Positions 10,473 to 24,300 of a stretch of 64,000 nt of DNA are shown here, piece after piece. The notes under the pieces were generated by a model. It saw only the letters and a program-made list of their open reading frames with translations, was not told the origin of the DNA and made no database searches. The position numbers were made by a program, and so were the translations under genes. The number at the start of each line of letters is the position of its first letter. Position 1 is the stretch's first letter. Source of the DNA: Allodiplogaster sudhausi (lineage: Eukaryota; Nematoda; Chromadorea; Rhabditida; Diplogasteridae); the NCBI GenBank assembly GCA_945643635.1, contig CALZFC010000009.1, forward strand, positions 5,879,001-5,943,000, read 5' to 3'.

Positions 10473-12317
10473 ATGCCAGCGGAGGACCCGCCGTCTCTTC
10501 GCTCGTCTGCTGCCACGGACACGGAGAATCTGCTTGAGATGAGGTTCATATCTGCCTTGCTCTTGAGTGTTTCAGTTGATATCAAGGCTGACATTTCCCG
10601 ATTCGTGCATAGAATCTCCTCGTTTCAGAGACACTTCTGAAGAAGCGATTCTGGCTAACCTTCGAGATCGTTTTCTCCAGAACCAAATCTATGTCAGTCG
10701 AAACGTAGAGAATTATTTAAGCGATCACACAAATGCGTTGATATCCTCTTAATGGTTTCGCTCTTGGACTCATTAACGATATAAGTAGTCAATAAACTTG
10801 TCTTTAAAAGTTGTGCTGACCGTAGACACGCCTTGGCAACGTGTTCATTGCCATCAATCCGAACGAGCGACTTCCAATCTACGATTCAGCCGCCATCGAA
10901 GAGTTCCGCACCGAAGCAACCACGCACGCGTCAGATGACTCACAATGAGAATATTATCGATTTTCACCCTTTCTTTCTCCAACATTGACTTTTCACTCTC
11001 TCTGTCTCTACATCTCTAACGTTTATCATTCTGTCACTTTCTCAGGCACATCTTCGCTGTTGCGGATCATGCATACCTCGGCATTCGCGAAGGAAACAAA
11101 CATGAGAATATCTTATTTTGGTGAGTTTGCAAACAATAAAAAAAAATACTAAAAAAACGCTTTTATTTAAGCGGAGAGTCTGGTTCTGGAAAGTCGTTCA
11201 ATGCGCAGCAGACGCTTCGATACCTCGTCAGCGTCGCACCGTCCAAGCGAGCGCGCGTCACACTTGAAAAGGCATGGCGCAGTGCAAATGAAGTAGAAAC
11301 AAAAAAGTTGTATATTGAACTAAATTTTTTTAAGGTGGACGCTATCTCGACAATTCTGACCAGTTTTGGAAGTGCGCGAACAGCGAAGAATTGTTCGTCT
11401 ACGCGTCTCGGCTACTGCATTGAGATGCTTTATCAGAGGTGTGTATGTATGTACTTGGAAATAACATATAAATCACCTGGAAAAAGTTTATTGCTCAGGA
11501 AATTTAAATGTCTATGTAAAATCTCCTTAACTATTTAAAAGATATTTTATATGATGATCTCTAACGAGCCCTCATCCCATTCAGCTCCTCCCTGGAGGGC
11601 CTCTCAATACGCGCGACTCTTCCGCTCGAGTCGAGTCGTCTGCTTCGTCGCCGCGCCGGCGACGGCTGCTTCCGCGTCTTCTACGATCTCGTGCATGGCT
11701 CTTCGTCCGAGACACACGCCTCGCTCGGCTTCTCCCCTAACCACGCCTTCTTCTATCTTTCTGGAGGCGTAAGCAACGGCGAAGTTTGCCGCCCCCAAAT
11801 GATGCCATTTTGCATTTTCTTTTTTTCGAGAGTATCGAGAGATCTGCCAAAGAGATGAGTGGTTAGAGTGCCACCTCCTGCTTGTCCACAGGATGCAACG
11901 AAGACGCCCGCCACCGACGCGTCGCGTGACGCGGCCGCGCTCTCCGCCCTGACGGCCGCCCTCGAAGTGGTCGGCTTCACTGACGATCAGCGGTCGTTCA
12001 TCTTCAGCACCCTCGCCGCCGTCCTCCACATTGGCAACATCTACTTCACCACCAGGAAGGTCTTCGACCTTTCTTTTATCGACTTGATTTTTTCTTTACA
12101 TTATTTGATTTATTATTTTACTCGCTCTAGTAGTTCGATTCTATTCCCACAGAATGCTTCGACTAACGCCGACCACGTCGCGGTGTCGAATGAATCGGCG
12201 CTGAAGTGGACGGCTCTTCTACTCGGCCTCGATTACAAGCAGTGGCAGGCGCTCTTTGTAGAGAAGCGCGTTGTAAGTCTAACAATAAGCCGCGCTACCA
12301 CCTTTCGCTTATTTGCA

Positions 12318-12361
<44 letters not shown>

Positions 12362-15300
12362 GGTCTCACTATGATACTTTTTATTTTTTGTGTTGTGCTT
12401 TAGAAAACTGATGATGGCTACACAACTCACGGCTACTCAATGGAACGAGCCCTCGACGCCAGGTAGAAAAAGAATCAAAACGTTGGCAATGCTTACAATT
12501 AGAAAACTTTCATTAAAAAATCTTCAGAGACTCCATTGCGCAAACAATCTATGAAGAGCTGATAAACTGGATCATGGCCCGTATCTCCTTCTTTTTAAAA
12601 TTCCAAGATCACACTGGGTCGATCGCGTTGTTCGACTACACTGGCTTCGAGGTCACTTTCGTTCTGTAATAGTCTTGATTATTGAAAATAGCGCTTCCTT
12701 GCAGAAGTACAACAAGAACGCGCTTCAGCAGCTGACCACGAATTCAGCCAACGAATTCATTGAAAACTTTGTACTCACCGAAATCTTCGAGAAGGAGCCC
12801 GACTTGTATGCGAAAGAGAACATCAAATGCGACCTTCAGGTACAATATTACTGCTTTTTTGTAGCTTCAAAAAAAACTTTCGGCCTTCTTTCCCAAACAT
12901 ACATAAAAATTCAACAGGATATCGAGAAGACGAACAATGGCCGAACAGTTGAATTGCTGATGAAGCGTCCGTATGGGATTCTTCCCCTGCTGGACGATGA
13001 GTCCACATTTCCAAAGGTTTGACGCTTGCCTATATGCAGCAGACCTTTCAAGATTTCCATGCTATCAGTTGTCATTTGATTAGGCTATCCGACGAAAAAT
13101 TAATTTCTTATTTCATGTTTTTGCTTCGTTAAGTTTAGACTAGCATATCAATTGGGATAAGTCGTATATTTGCATCTCTTTCAGGCATCCGATGAATCAT
13201 ATTTGGAGCGCTGCAATCTCAACCACTTTGAGAACAACTTGTTCGGAAAGGTTTTGTTAAATCTTTATCTTTATTTGTATCTAAAAAGTTGGTTTTATGA
13301 CAAATTCTATTTTTCTAGGAGAAGGAAGAGTTCAGCGTGCATCATTTCGGCGGGACCGTTTGGTACACAGTCGACAGGTTCATCAGCATGAATCGACGGG
13401 TGGTTTCACGGCGGATGATCGACCTGCTCTGCGAGAGTTCCAACGTGGTCTGTTGTCTCCATTGAATACTTAGTTCATTATATTCACTGTTCTCAACCAC
13501 AGGCGGTCGCTTCCATGTTCCGCGCCATGTTCGTGCAGCGCTCGAAGGAAGAGCAGGTGCGTCTGGCGACACAGCAGCTCGCAAAGGCTGCAACGGCGCT
13601 AGCCGAGCGGCTGAGATGGCAAGATTTTATTTAATGTTAAGTGTATATTTATTAATAACATAAAATTACTGCAGGAAAATCAGCTGAAAGAATAAAAAAA
13701 AATTCTAGCGGCAACTGCCAGTTCGTCCGATGCATTCGCGCGAATAGGGAGCGCGTACCAGGCAAGTGGGACGGCGCGGTCATCGCGCGGCAGGCGAGAG
13801 CGTACGCGTTGATAGGGACGATCCGCCTCAGGCGCGCCGGCTTTCTTGTCAAGCTGCCCTTCGCTGACTTTGTCTCGAGGTGCTCAAGCTTCCTCTTCTT
13901 GGCAATGGATAACATACCATCCCATCAGATACCGCTGCCTTCTTCCATGTGTCATCACTTCATGCCAGAAGCAGAGCGAAATACTCGCCGACATTCTTGA
14001 CGGCCAGGGCACCAAGTATCATGGAGACTTCCAAATTGGTCAGAGACCTCAAAGACTGGCCCCTAGAAAGCTCTATTTTATTAATCATCATTATTAATTG
14101 TTTGGGTGACTATGAATATTGAATATAATTATTTTATGCATTCGTGCCTAGTGAACACATCAAATCATTTACTAGGCACGAGTCACGTGTTCTTGCGCGA
14201 GCGTCTCGCGCGTCGTCTGCTCGAGCAGCGGCAGTCGCTCGAGCAGCGCGCCGCTCTTGTCATCCAACGAACCGTGCGAGGCGCCATTACGAGAAGACGC
14301 TTCTTGAGAAAGAGGGCGGCCGCCATTCGACTCCAGGCTGCGTATAGAATGTGGATCGCCAGGTTTTTTATACGTACATAGTACTGCAAGGATATTGTTG
14401 TTAATACTTATCGATCTATTCATTACAGTCTTGCATTGTGGTCCTACAGTGAATATGAGTTACATACATACATAAATACAGACATGGCGCTCCCGTTGAA
14501 AGGGATGAAAGTGAGTGATCTACAGGAAGCGTCTGGCAGCCGAACGTCAGCGAGCCGTGCAGTCTCTGAAGCAGGAGACGCAGTCGACCGGCGCGCTTGC
14601 CACCTATCACAAGGTGGCGGAGGATGACGCGGCGAGACCCGACGACGAGGTCATTCAAGATTTTTTCTTATTTTAATTAGCTAAAGGCGCTCTTTCCCTT
14701 TATACTTAATCGGAAGGTAAAACCACCTTGTACTAAAGTAGTGGTAATTGATTTGCAGACAATCACGTCGATTCTTGGAACGGTAAAATATCTTGACGTG
14801 GACGAAGAGGCTGAGCGAGCGCTTGCCGAGGCAGATCAGGGAACGCTGGTTGTCAAGAAGATTTGCTACTACCACAAGTATGATAATTAAGTTTAATTTA
14901 AAGATAACTCTTGAGAAAATATTTATTTCTGTCTTGGTATTCCACAGTAATCAGCCGAATCTGCCCTGAAGAATGTGCCATAACGTTTTGTCATTTAAAG
15001 CATTCCCGCCGAAATGCTGAGGCCGGATATTGAGCCGATTACGATCGAAAAATTTGCAGAGAGGAACTTTAAGGTTAGCCTTTGTAATAAGGATCATTTT
15101 GTTGGTCTGTTTTGCTTTTTTGACTCAAAAAGATGCAATTGAAGAGTCACGTGCTCGGCGTGCGCCGCGAACCGATTCAGTCGCCGTTCCTGCCAAAGGA
15201 AGACGACGCCGCCTTTGACGGCGCCGTCGAGCTCTTCCGTCTTGTGCTCCGTTTCACGAATGACTTCTCTCTCAAGGACGCACCGTTGCAACGACTTGGT

Positions 15301-18300
15301 GCGGTCATCGTTCAGCAGGTCAACGGATTAGGCGAATCTTTACGCTCATATTTGGCCTCGAGCACCAAAAACGGCTTATTAAAATTGGAACAAAGAATCC
15401 ACAAATCTTCTTACTTACAGGTAATCGATAAGCCGTCCCTCCGCGACGAACTTCTCATGCAGTTGTGCAACCAGTGCTACCGCAACCGACAACGCGCCTC
15501 AGCACACCGCGCTTCCACTCTCCTCCTCTCAGCCGTCTATGCCTTCCCGCCTTCGCTGCTCATGCTACCGATGTTGCTTCAGTCAGTGAAAAGACTCTTA
15601 GACAATTCACAATTTATACAGACGACTTCTAAGGGCTTGCCGTAAGGGAACTCCCGCACCTTGCACATTCTGGGAAACAGACATAATAATCTAAGCCTGT
15701 TCGTTTCAGCTTCTTCGCAGCCCAACCTCGTCCACTGTCGGAATTCCTACTGGAAAGTCTTCTGCGTCGTCTTCGCACGCCCGACGCGCAAGCCGTGCGG
15801 CACTTTGCGCCGAATCGCCTCGAGCACGCGGCTTTCGCCGCTCTCGCAGCTCCAGTCGTCAGCGTAGGCGTCCCGGGCGATGCTGACTCTTCCATTCTGA
15901 TCGAAGCACATCCCTGGTGCACGGCGGAGGAACTCGCGCAGCGTGTCCTTAGGCAAAGGTTGAGAAGAACACATTTAATGGCTTCCACTCTTCTCAACCT
16001 CGCATTGTAGAACTCCTATGTGATTCACTTCAATTGCGCTCGAAAATTTTGTTCTCTGACTAACAGAGGAATCGGTGAGCCCGAAGGCTGGACGATCGCG
16101 GTGGAGACGGCGGCGGACGTCTTCTGCCCGACCGGCAGCCACTTCATCCACGACGTGCTTGCGGCTATCGACGGCGCGAGGAAGAAGGACGAGGAAGAGG
16201 CGCGGCCCTTCTTCCACTTCCCAAACCAGCGGACGTTGCCGTCAACGAAGAAGGCGGCTACTTCTGCAGCGGCGACCACGGAGGCCAAGCCAGAGTCGCC
16301 GTCACCGAAAGCGTCACGACGGTCGGCGTGGTTAGCCTGCTGAAAGCAACACCGAGTCTGTTGGTTGAGGCAAACGGAGAGTCTTTTTTTCAGTACCAGC
16401 CCTGTCGCCGAGTTTCGCACCCAATCGCGAGTGCCAAGTAGAACAGAATCTGCTGCTCACGACGTGCCTACTTTGATTGCATCACCAGTAGAGAGAGCCA
16501 AAGTCGAATTGCGACTAATCGATGAGAACAGGCGCACCAAGGAAGCAAACGCCGAGACATCTATTCATTTCACCCCAGTCAAGCTGGGCTCTAAGGAAAC
16601 ATCAATGAATGCTCCCATAGAAGACGATCGACAGAGACATGCCGAGTTCTCAAGAAGGGAGGTATTAACATCAATCAACAAATTAAGATATCAATGGGCA
16701 TCGAATAATATTTCACTCGTTTTTTCGTCTTGCTCGAATGGTCCTACAAATAAAAAAAGAATATTCCGTGTTCAGGTTGTTGTCTCGCCCGATACTCCGG
16801 AAAGTGACTATTGCTATACTTTGCCGACCAAGTCTCTGGGAGCTCGGAGATGTTTGTGCTATTTTGAATTTTGTCCATTAAATATATGTATTTATTGATA
16901 AAAATAGATTTAAATTCAGTCATGGCCGCTGACCCTGTTCGTTATCCATCGCCGACGTACGAGAGCCGCTATTACGTGAGTATCTTTCTTTGTCATTTAG
17001 TTCCTATTTTTAAGAGTCTTTGTAAAAATATCACCGAATGTTCAGCGTCCTCCGTCGTCGCTGCCTCCGCAGTTCGCTGCCGGGCAGACGCCGTCGGCTA
17101 TGGCTGCCGTGTACCAGACGGCGCCCATGAATGGGCAGCAAACGATGGCGCCTGGCTGCATGCCAATGGTACGGTAGCACGAGAATGATATCATCGTTTA
17201 GATTTATGATTTTTTTTCAGCAGTACATTCAGTACGTTCCGATGATGGTCTCGCAGCCGATCTACACGCAGCATTCCATGCAGCCAATGCAACAGCATCA
17301 ACATCAACATCAGCAATCGGCTCCTTTTTACCGTAATCTCGCTTTTGCTCTTTTCATTTTATCCGCTTTTGCTTTCATTGATTTCATTTGAATGACCACA
17401 GTGAGCACACTCGATTTCGTAGTCGAGTGAGTCAGTGGTAGTAGTCGCTGATCGTTGTTTATTAGCGTTCCTGATGGTGAGTATACAAGGATTGAATGAG
17501 GAATACGAACTACTCTGAGTGTGATTGTAGAGACTAATATGTACAATGAGTAGGGGGAAGAGGCAGAGAGTCATGATAATCGCATCTGTTATAGTGCCGG
17601 AGGGCGCATACATGGCAAACGGCCGAGAAGTGCCGCATCAGCAGCCGCCTGATGAGCGCCTCATTCGCCGCGCCGTCGAGCGATCGGCGCCATCTGGAAT
17701 CGAGACGCCGACCGTGCTTTCGGTCGCCTCACGGATTAGACGCATGCCGCTTCCGCCAGACAACGCGGACGTCGGCCGCTTTCTTGATGAGGTCTTCGAT
17801 CAAGTCAGTGATTCGAAATATGGATTGCTTACAAGATTAAACAACCAAACAAAAATAAACTTTTCAGTAAAATGTTCACTGAAGGAGCAAAGAATAGCCG
17901 CCTACTTTAGGTGCTGCCACCCGAGGAGGCCCACAACCTGATGGACACACATCGCCTCGCGGCCAGCATCAAGGGAGGCGGGCGTCGACAACAAGAAGGA
18001 CCCGTGAGTAGGCCGTCCTTTGACACTCCTCTCATTAAATGGCATTTCGTTTCAGGCGTATTACTCGTCTCCGCCGCCACAGCCTCCCCTCGAAGGAATG
18101 TACCACTCGCTTGATCAGCCGGCCGCTCATGAGCCGATGCCCGGGCAGCATGTCTTCTATCAGGTGAATTAACTGAATACCTATAATAATTACCCTTTAA
18201 TGAAGTTATTGCAATAACAATTGATTGCAATAACATAAACAATTTTTGATGACATCCCCACCGTCGAATAGCCACGACTCACATCATCCGACTTCCGAGC

Positions 18301-21300
18301 AACTCAGACGCCGATTCGCCAGCGGCAGTGTTGGCGCCTCTTTTCTTCTTCTTCTTCTTTCAAAAATTGTTCCAACTTATACTATTCACCTACATACATC
18401 CTACAACGACAACAAATTTTATAGAGCTATCCTGCACAGTATGCATCGTCTGAATGGATGGGCACTCCAACACGAAACGAAAGCGGATTTCCGGGCCTGG
18501 TTAGTGGAGCTTTGGTGATGAGAAGATAGGCTGGCTTGTATACCACAGTTCAATTCGTTTAGATCACGCGCAGTCACTACAGCGACGGAGCTTTGTATGC
18601 TATTCTTCATTATATTCTATGTTCAATTTTATTTATTTGGTCAATGAACAGTTCTGTTAAAATTAGTACTGATTCCTTTAATACCAATGAATTTCTCGAC
18701 ATGTTTAGAGTATCGCCTCGCTCCATCTACGCTGATTCACTCGAGGTTTGTCAGATGCCAATCAAATTGATTCATGTGCATGATTCTGCATTCCAATGAA
18801 GCTTAATCGTGAGTTCCGGAGAATGGCGCCGTCAGAAATGGAAGAAAGAGAAAAAGCGGACCCCTTTTGATAGGAAAGGGGGAGGTGTGCCCCTGAAACC
18901 GCGCATTCCACGCAATTGTGCTTATCAGCACCGACGCAATCCTAGCGAGTGGACTCATAACCCCTCACACTTTGCCTCCCTCTGCCTTTATCGTTCTTTT
19001 CTCTCTCTCTTTCTTTTTTCTATATCTCCCTCTTTTCTCTCTATCTCTCTCACATTCTCTTCCTGTCGGCGCCATGAATCTCTGTCTCCCACTGCATCGA
19101 GCCCTGCTTGCCTCTTCTCCTGTCTCTTCACTCTCAGCAACACCCGCCACCCCCACTTGGAAAGGCAGCAATCAGCTTCATCACTGTACACTTCTTTCTA
19201 CTATTGCTGCTGCTTCTGAACTTTCTTGTATCAAGCAATAAAAACAAATGGACTTTCATCAGCTTAGCCTAGCTAGTAAACAAAAAGAATCATATTTTTC
19301 TATTCGGTAGCAAAATGAATATTGTCGAAACGTTGAAATAAGTTGTTATGATGTTGTAGCCTTCCGTCCCGTCGTCGCCGTACATGTTCGGGGAGAATGT
19401 CGTCGGCCGATACGGCCTGACGCCCACTCCTGCATCCATGTCTGTTCTACCATTTTAATCAATCTATTTATTTAGTTATTAAATAACCTCAAAACAAAAA
19501 TATCGTTATCTTTCTGAAAAGCTCTTAACATAACTCGATTAGAAGGAGCCAAGACCTTCCAACGTCGAGGCGTAACACCGGCCCAACGCCTTCGTACATC
19601 TCGGAGATGCCCTCTGAACCGCTCATGTCTCCTCCAGCTTTTAATGTCAAGGTTAGCCATGCGAACATTTACTCGAAATTAAGATACATTATTCGAATAT
19701 GGTTTAAACATTAATAGAAAATCATGAAAATATATGCAAGTTGTTTAGGGCCTCCCGCGAATCGCGCGCGAGGCCTACACGGAGCCGGTCGTGCACGGTG
19801 ACACGATGAACAGCGAGCATCCGATTCCACGCAAGCTCTTCAACCCGGGCCGCCAGTACGCCAAGGAGCAGATCGAGAAGGAGCGCGAGGCGCTCGAGAA
19901 GATCAAGCAGAGGCAAAAGGTACAACACCTAACAGCAACAATAATGCACTTGTTATGTTTAAACAATGCACATTAACGGAGTAATCATATTGTGAATGGT
20001 CTAACAATAGGAAATAACAACTAACTAGCACAAACAACGCAGCACCTGCCGCCGCCAGTTGAAGAGGCGATCGTGCGAAGGCCCAAGCCGCCTCAGCCTC
20101 CTCCACAGCCAGTCATTCCGACGATCGTGCACATTCCAGAGGAGCCCGAGTACCCAGTGGTCAACAATTTGGTTCATTCTAGCATTTCGCTTCCATTTAG
20201 CACGAAATACTCGTAAGTAAACCTCTAATCCTGCACTATCACATTTGATGTACATCTACACTTTTTCTAGCATTCCAAACATATTTTTTATAGATAGTAA
20301 TTGCGAAGCAGCGAATAATTATTCATAATTTACTAATGGATCATTGATTCTTAATACAATTCTTCTTCTTTTTTTTAGACGCTAGCACCACAGCCTACCG
20401 CGCCGGCGCCGCAAGCACGGCCTGTGACGCCGCCAGCACGCGTGATTCAGCCGCCAGCGCCTGCGCCGCAGACACCTCAACAACCTCAGCTCATCTACTC
20501 CCAGCCCCAGGCTCTACCGCCGCATCGACCTGCGCAAGAGAACGAGTGGATCTATGAGTCGCACGTTGACCGGCCAAGGGAGGCGCAGAATCTCGTGATT
20601 GAAAGGCCACAGCAGAACGGCGTCTCTGCTGCAGCTCCAGCAGCTATTCCACTGACCCCGCTGCCAGCACAGGCGCCGCATCGAGCAGCACAACAAGAAG
20701 CTTATTCAGGTATAATTGCAGATGCTTATATGTTTTTTATCATTGTCAATTTCGATATCTTTTGAAGCCATGCCGCTTCCTCTGGCCGCAAGACAACAGA
20801 CGACGCAGCCAGCTCGCCAGCGGCCCGGAGTTCACGCGCCAAACCAGCCATGGAAGCTGACCATTCGAAAGGAGGTTTCTTTCTTTTTTATTTCTCTCTC
20901 ACTTCTCTCTCTCTTTATCTCACTTCAGGACACGCTGACCATTCTTGTAGATGTTTTTGCCTGGCGAGCAGCTCGAAGATGTCCAGCTGATCGACATGGT
21001 CTTCGCGCAGATCATTGACGACTGCCGCCGCGCCATCGCCTACCGTATCCGTGCATCGGAGCGTGATACCGTCACAGCGATTCTCAGTTAGTCTGGAGTT
21101 CAGAATGTTCTCATAATTGTAGGCAAAACCTTTTTCGAATCAAATAAAAGCACCCTTACAGAGACGCACCGGATTCATCCGGACTTGCTGAATAAGCAAC
21201 ACGAAATCTCGACGGAGATCAAGATGGAAATCATCGAGGCAGCGAGGAAGTGGCCGCTCTACTTTAGTCAAATTTACGAAGTAGAATATCTTTTGCTGTG

Positions 21301-24300
21301 TGCTCGTGCATGCAAAATTTGCTCTTTCAAATGTTTCCGATGCCCAGCTTAATCCTTTTTGTTCAGGTTATCGAAGAGCGTGCTACAGAGAACGTTTTTG
21401 TGCTGCTCGCTATCGGCGAGACCGGGCTTAGGCTGCTGATTCACAACCCGGAGAATCAACAGAATCCTCTCACCGTCCAGGACCACTTTGAGTACGCTTT
21501 TTTCACTCTTTCATTCCACAGAAAATGTATTCTTCTATGCGACTGCATCTTGTTATTTTAGCAAATTTCAATGCTTCTCCAGATTCTCCGACATCAAAGA
21601 AGTGTCGCTGGAGGAGCGGCACGTGCTGACGATTCGGACACGCGCCAACATGCTCGTCCATCTGCGCACCGAGCAAGCACACCAGATTCGATACGCCATC
21701 GAACGCTTCCTCTACGGAGCGGCCAAGGTGCACTTCTGTCATCTTTTAGAAATGTCTGCTAAAGATTAAAACAAGCGTAAACACTGTGATCATGTCTTGG
21801 CGTTGCTTTTATTGAACCTAATTGTTAAATAGATATTTTGTAGGCTCGTCGTTACGTCCTCGCCACTGCAAACTATGTCACGAGTGAGAGCGAGCATCTA
21901 TCGTTCACTCGCAATGAGCGTATTGAGCTTATTGACAAGGCAAGTTATCCTTGAGGAATATCTATTATTTCCCTTAATTTGCAGTAATTTTTTCTTGCAT
22001 ATTTATTGTTAGTTATTTTTTGTTAATTGGATCATCTGAAGGCCGGCACCCCTGAGGGCTGGCTACACGGCCGAGTCGGCACTCGCTACGGCATCTTTCC
22101 GGCCGAGCACGTCCAACCTGAACATCTCGACGAGGTTGCACCACTAAACTATTTATTCCCTTTTATCCATCGATATCGATTGACATCGTGGACTCTTTGT
22201 CGAGATCAGAAAAAAATTCCGGAAGTGGACACAAGAAAGAGAGAAGAGAGATTGTTGATTGATCCAGTGCAACAGACATACCTACATTTCTCTATAAGTT
22301 CGCTGAGTATTGCAAGCGACGGAAAAGTGACCGAGCCAAGGGTGGAGAAAGGGACATTAGCTGGTATGTAGCTAGGAGAGGAAATGCTTACACGATGGCG
22401 ATGAGAACGAAAGAAGTGTATGCTAGAAGGGAAAGAAATAGAGAGGAGAATGGACAAAATAATGATGCAGTTAAAGAGGTGGAAAGGGGGAGAGAGTGAG
22501 AGAGAGAGAGAAGAAAGAGTCAGAGAGAGATGCGAAACCACCTGCCCATCTTCCTTCTTTGTTACTATCTTTTCGTGCACTGATCGGTCGGGGCCGCTGG
22601 GTTGGACCACACCCGAGTGCGCGAAAGTGAGTAGCGGTGATGGGGGGGGGGGGAGAGAAAAGTGATCAAACTCATGGAGACTGCCTCTGAATGGGAGGAG
22701 GACGATAACCAGCCAAATGGGCACAGTTTACACGGGTAGTCCTAGTAGAGAAAGCTAATAATAATAAGAAGAACACTAACGGTAAGCTATGTCAATCAGC
22801 AGTATCTTCTATTTCTCTAATGCTCTTTCTTACTTTACAGCGCGGCAATCACCCGGACGTGCCCGCTCTGCCATATTCAGAGGTAATTTGAACGTCTTGC
22901 ACTTTGTTTGGAGTAAAATATTTAAAGATCTTTTGACGGAATATTTAACTCCTATCTGGAGGTATTTTCTAATTCTGTGTTCGTGGCTATTCCATGCTCT
23001 GCAAATTTCCTTGGTGTGTCATATGGCAATTTGAACTGTAACCACAAAAAATATAATAACCGCCTTAGGAAAATTGCCGAAAAGCGAGGGCGAAGAGGCA
23101 GATGAATAGAGAAATATGGAGAGGTTCGACATGGAGTAGTAGATAGAGGAATTGTGTAAGGCTGAGAACGAGAAGAGAGAGAGAGAGAGCGAGAGAGAGA
23201 GAGAGAGAGAGAGAGAGGAAGAGGAGGAATGAGATTCTCCTGATTCAAACGCCCAAATCGGCCCCTATATGCCACCACCGCCATCGACCCGCACCAACTG
23301 GTTTGCCATTAGAACAAATTCACGCGACTCCAAGGAAAGAAGAGAGGGAAGAGGCAACCACGCCCTCTTTGTCTCTCTCCATCTCCCTCTCTGTCTCTGT
23401 CTTTCTCTTGCCCTCTCTCCGTATATCTCTGCCTTGTCTAGCCATCTCTCTCTCTCTCCTTCTCTCTGTCCTCCCCTTTCTCTCCATCTATCTTTCTCTG
23501 CTTCTGACCTGTACACCTCTTGCCAAAGAAGGCACAGAAGAAAATAGGATGCAGAATAACGATGAAGAGAATGAAAGAAACGAGTAGGAGAAAGGCGATT
23601 GGTTCGGAGGTGGAGCTGATTGGATGAGTAAAGAAGATAGATGATGCAAAAAAAGATCAAAGGAATAGTGAAAAACGAAGAAGACAAAAAGGCGAAGGAG
23701 CATGAACGGGAAATAGACGTTGAGAAGGAGAGAGCACGAATGACACCAACAGATTCGGTTGGAATGCGCATGGTAGAAGGTGAGAGAAAGAAAGAAAGAT
23801 ACATGGGGAGGCAGAGAGAGAAGTGGGAAAGAGAGAGAGCAGAGAGAGTGAGAGAGTGTAAGAAAGAATGGCGCGCATCACACAATCGGGCGGTGAGAGT
23901 GGTGTGTCTTCTCTCCCCTGCTCCCTCCATTCTTGACGCGTTCGCCCCTTTGATCTGTCTCTGGTCACTTTGGCGGAGACAGCCTCTGTCCCTGTCTCTG
24001 CGAAGTAGCCGGTTAACGACCTCCCCCCGGAATGGACTTGCGCTCCAGGTCCAATCCGCGTCTGCCTTCGGGCGGCGGTGATCCTCGCTACGCCCAGCCG
24101 CCGCCAGGCCCAGGCTTTGGCGGGCAGCCGCCCGGACCCGGCTATGTTGGCGGTGGCGGCGGCTTCCCACCCGCCGAATATCCCGACCGCGGCGTCGGCC
24201 CTGACCGCAGCGGATTCGGCGCGAGCCTCGATCCTCGCACTCATCGAAGCCGATCACTGGATTTGCGTCGTGAGCTAGAAGATGACGTCGATCTCGGCTC

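Noticed and set aside
15319..15420. In-frame 102-base segment in MyTH4-1 that could be exonic
   Set aside because: It stays open, but it has consensus GTCAAC...TTACAG borders and its removal gives the standard MyTH4 spacing (VQQ|VIDKPSLRDEL), so I treat it as an intron.
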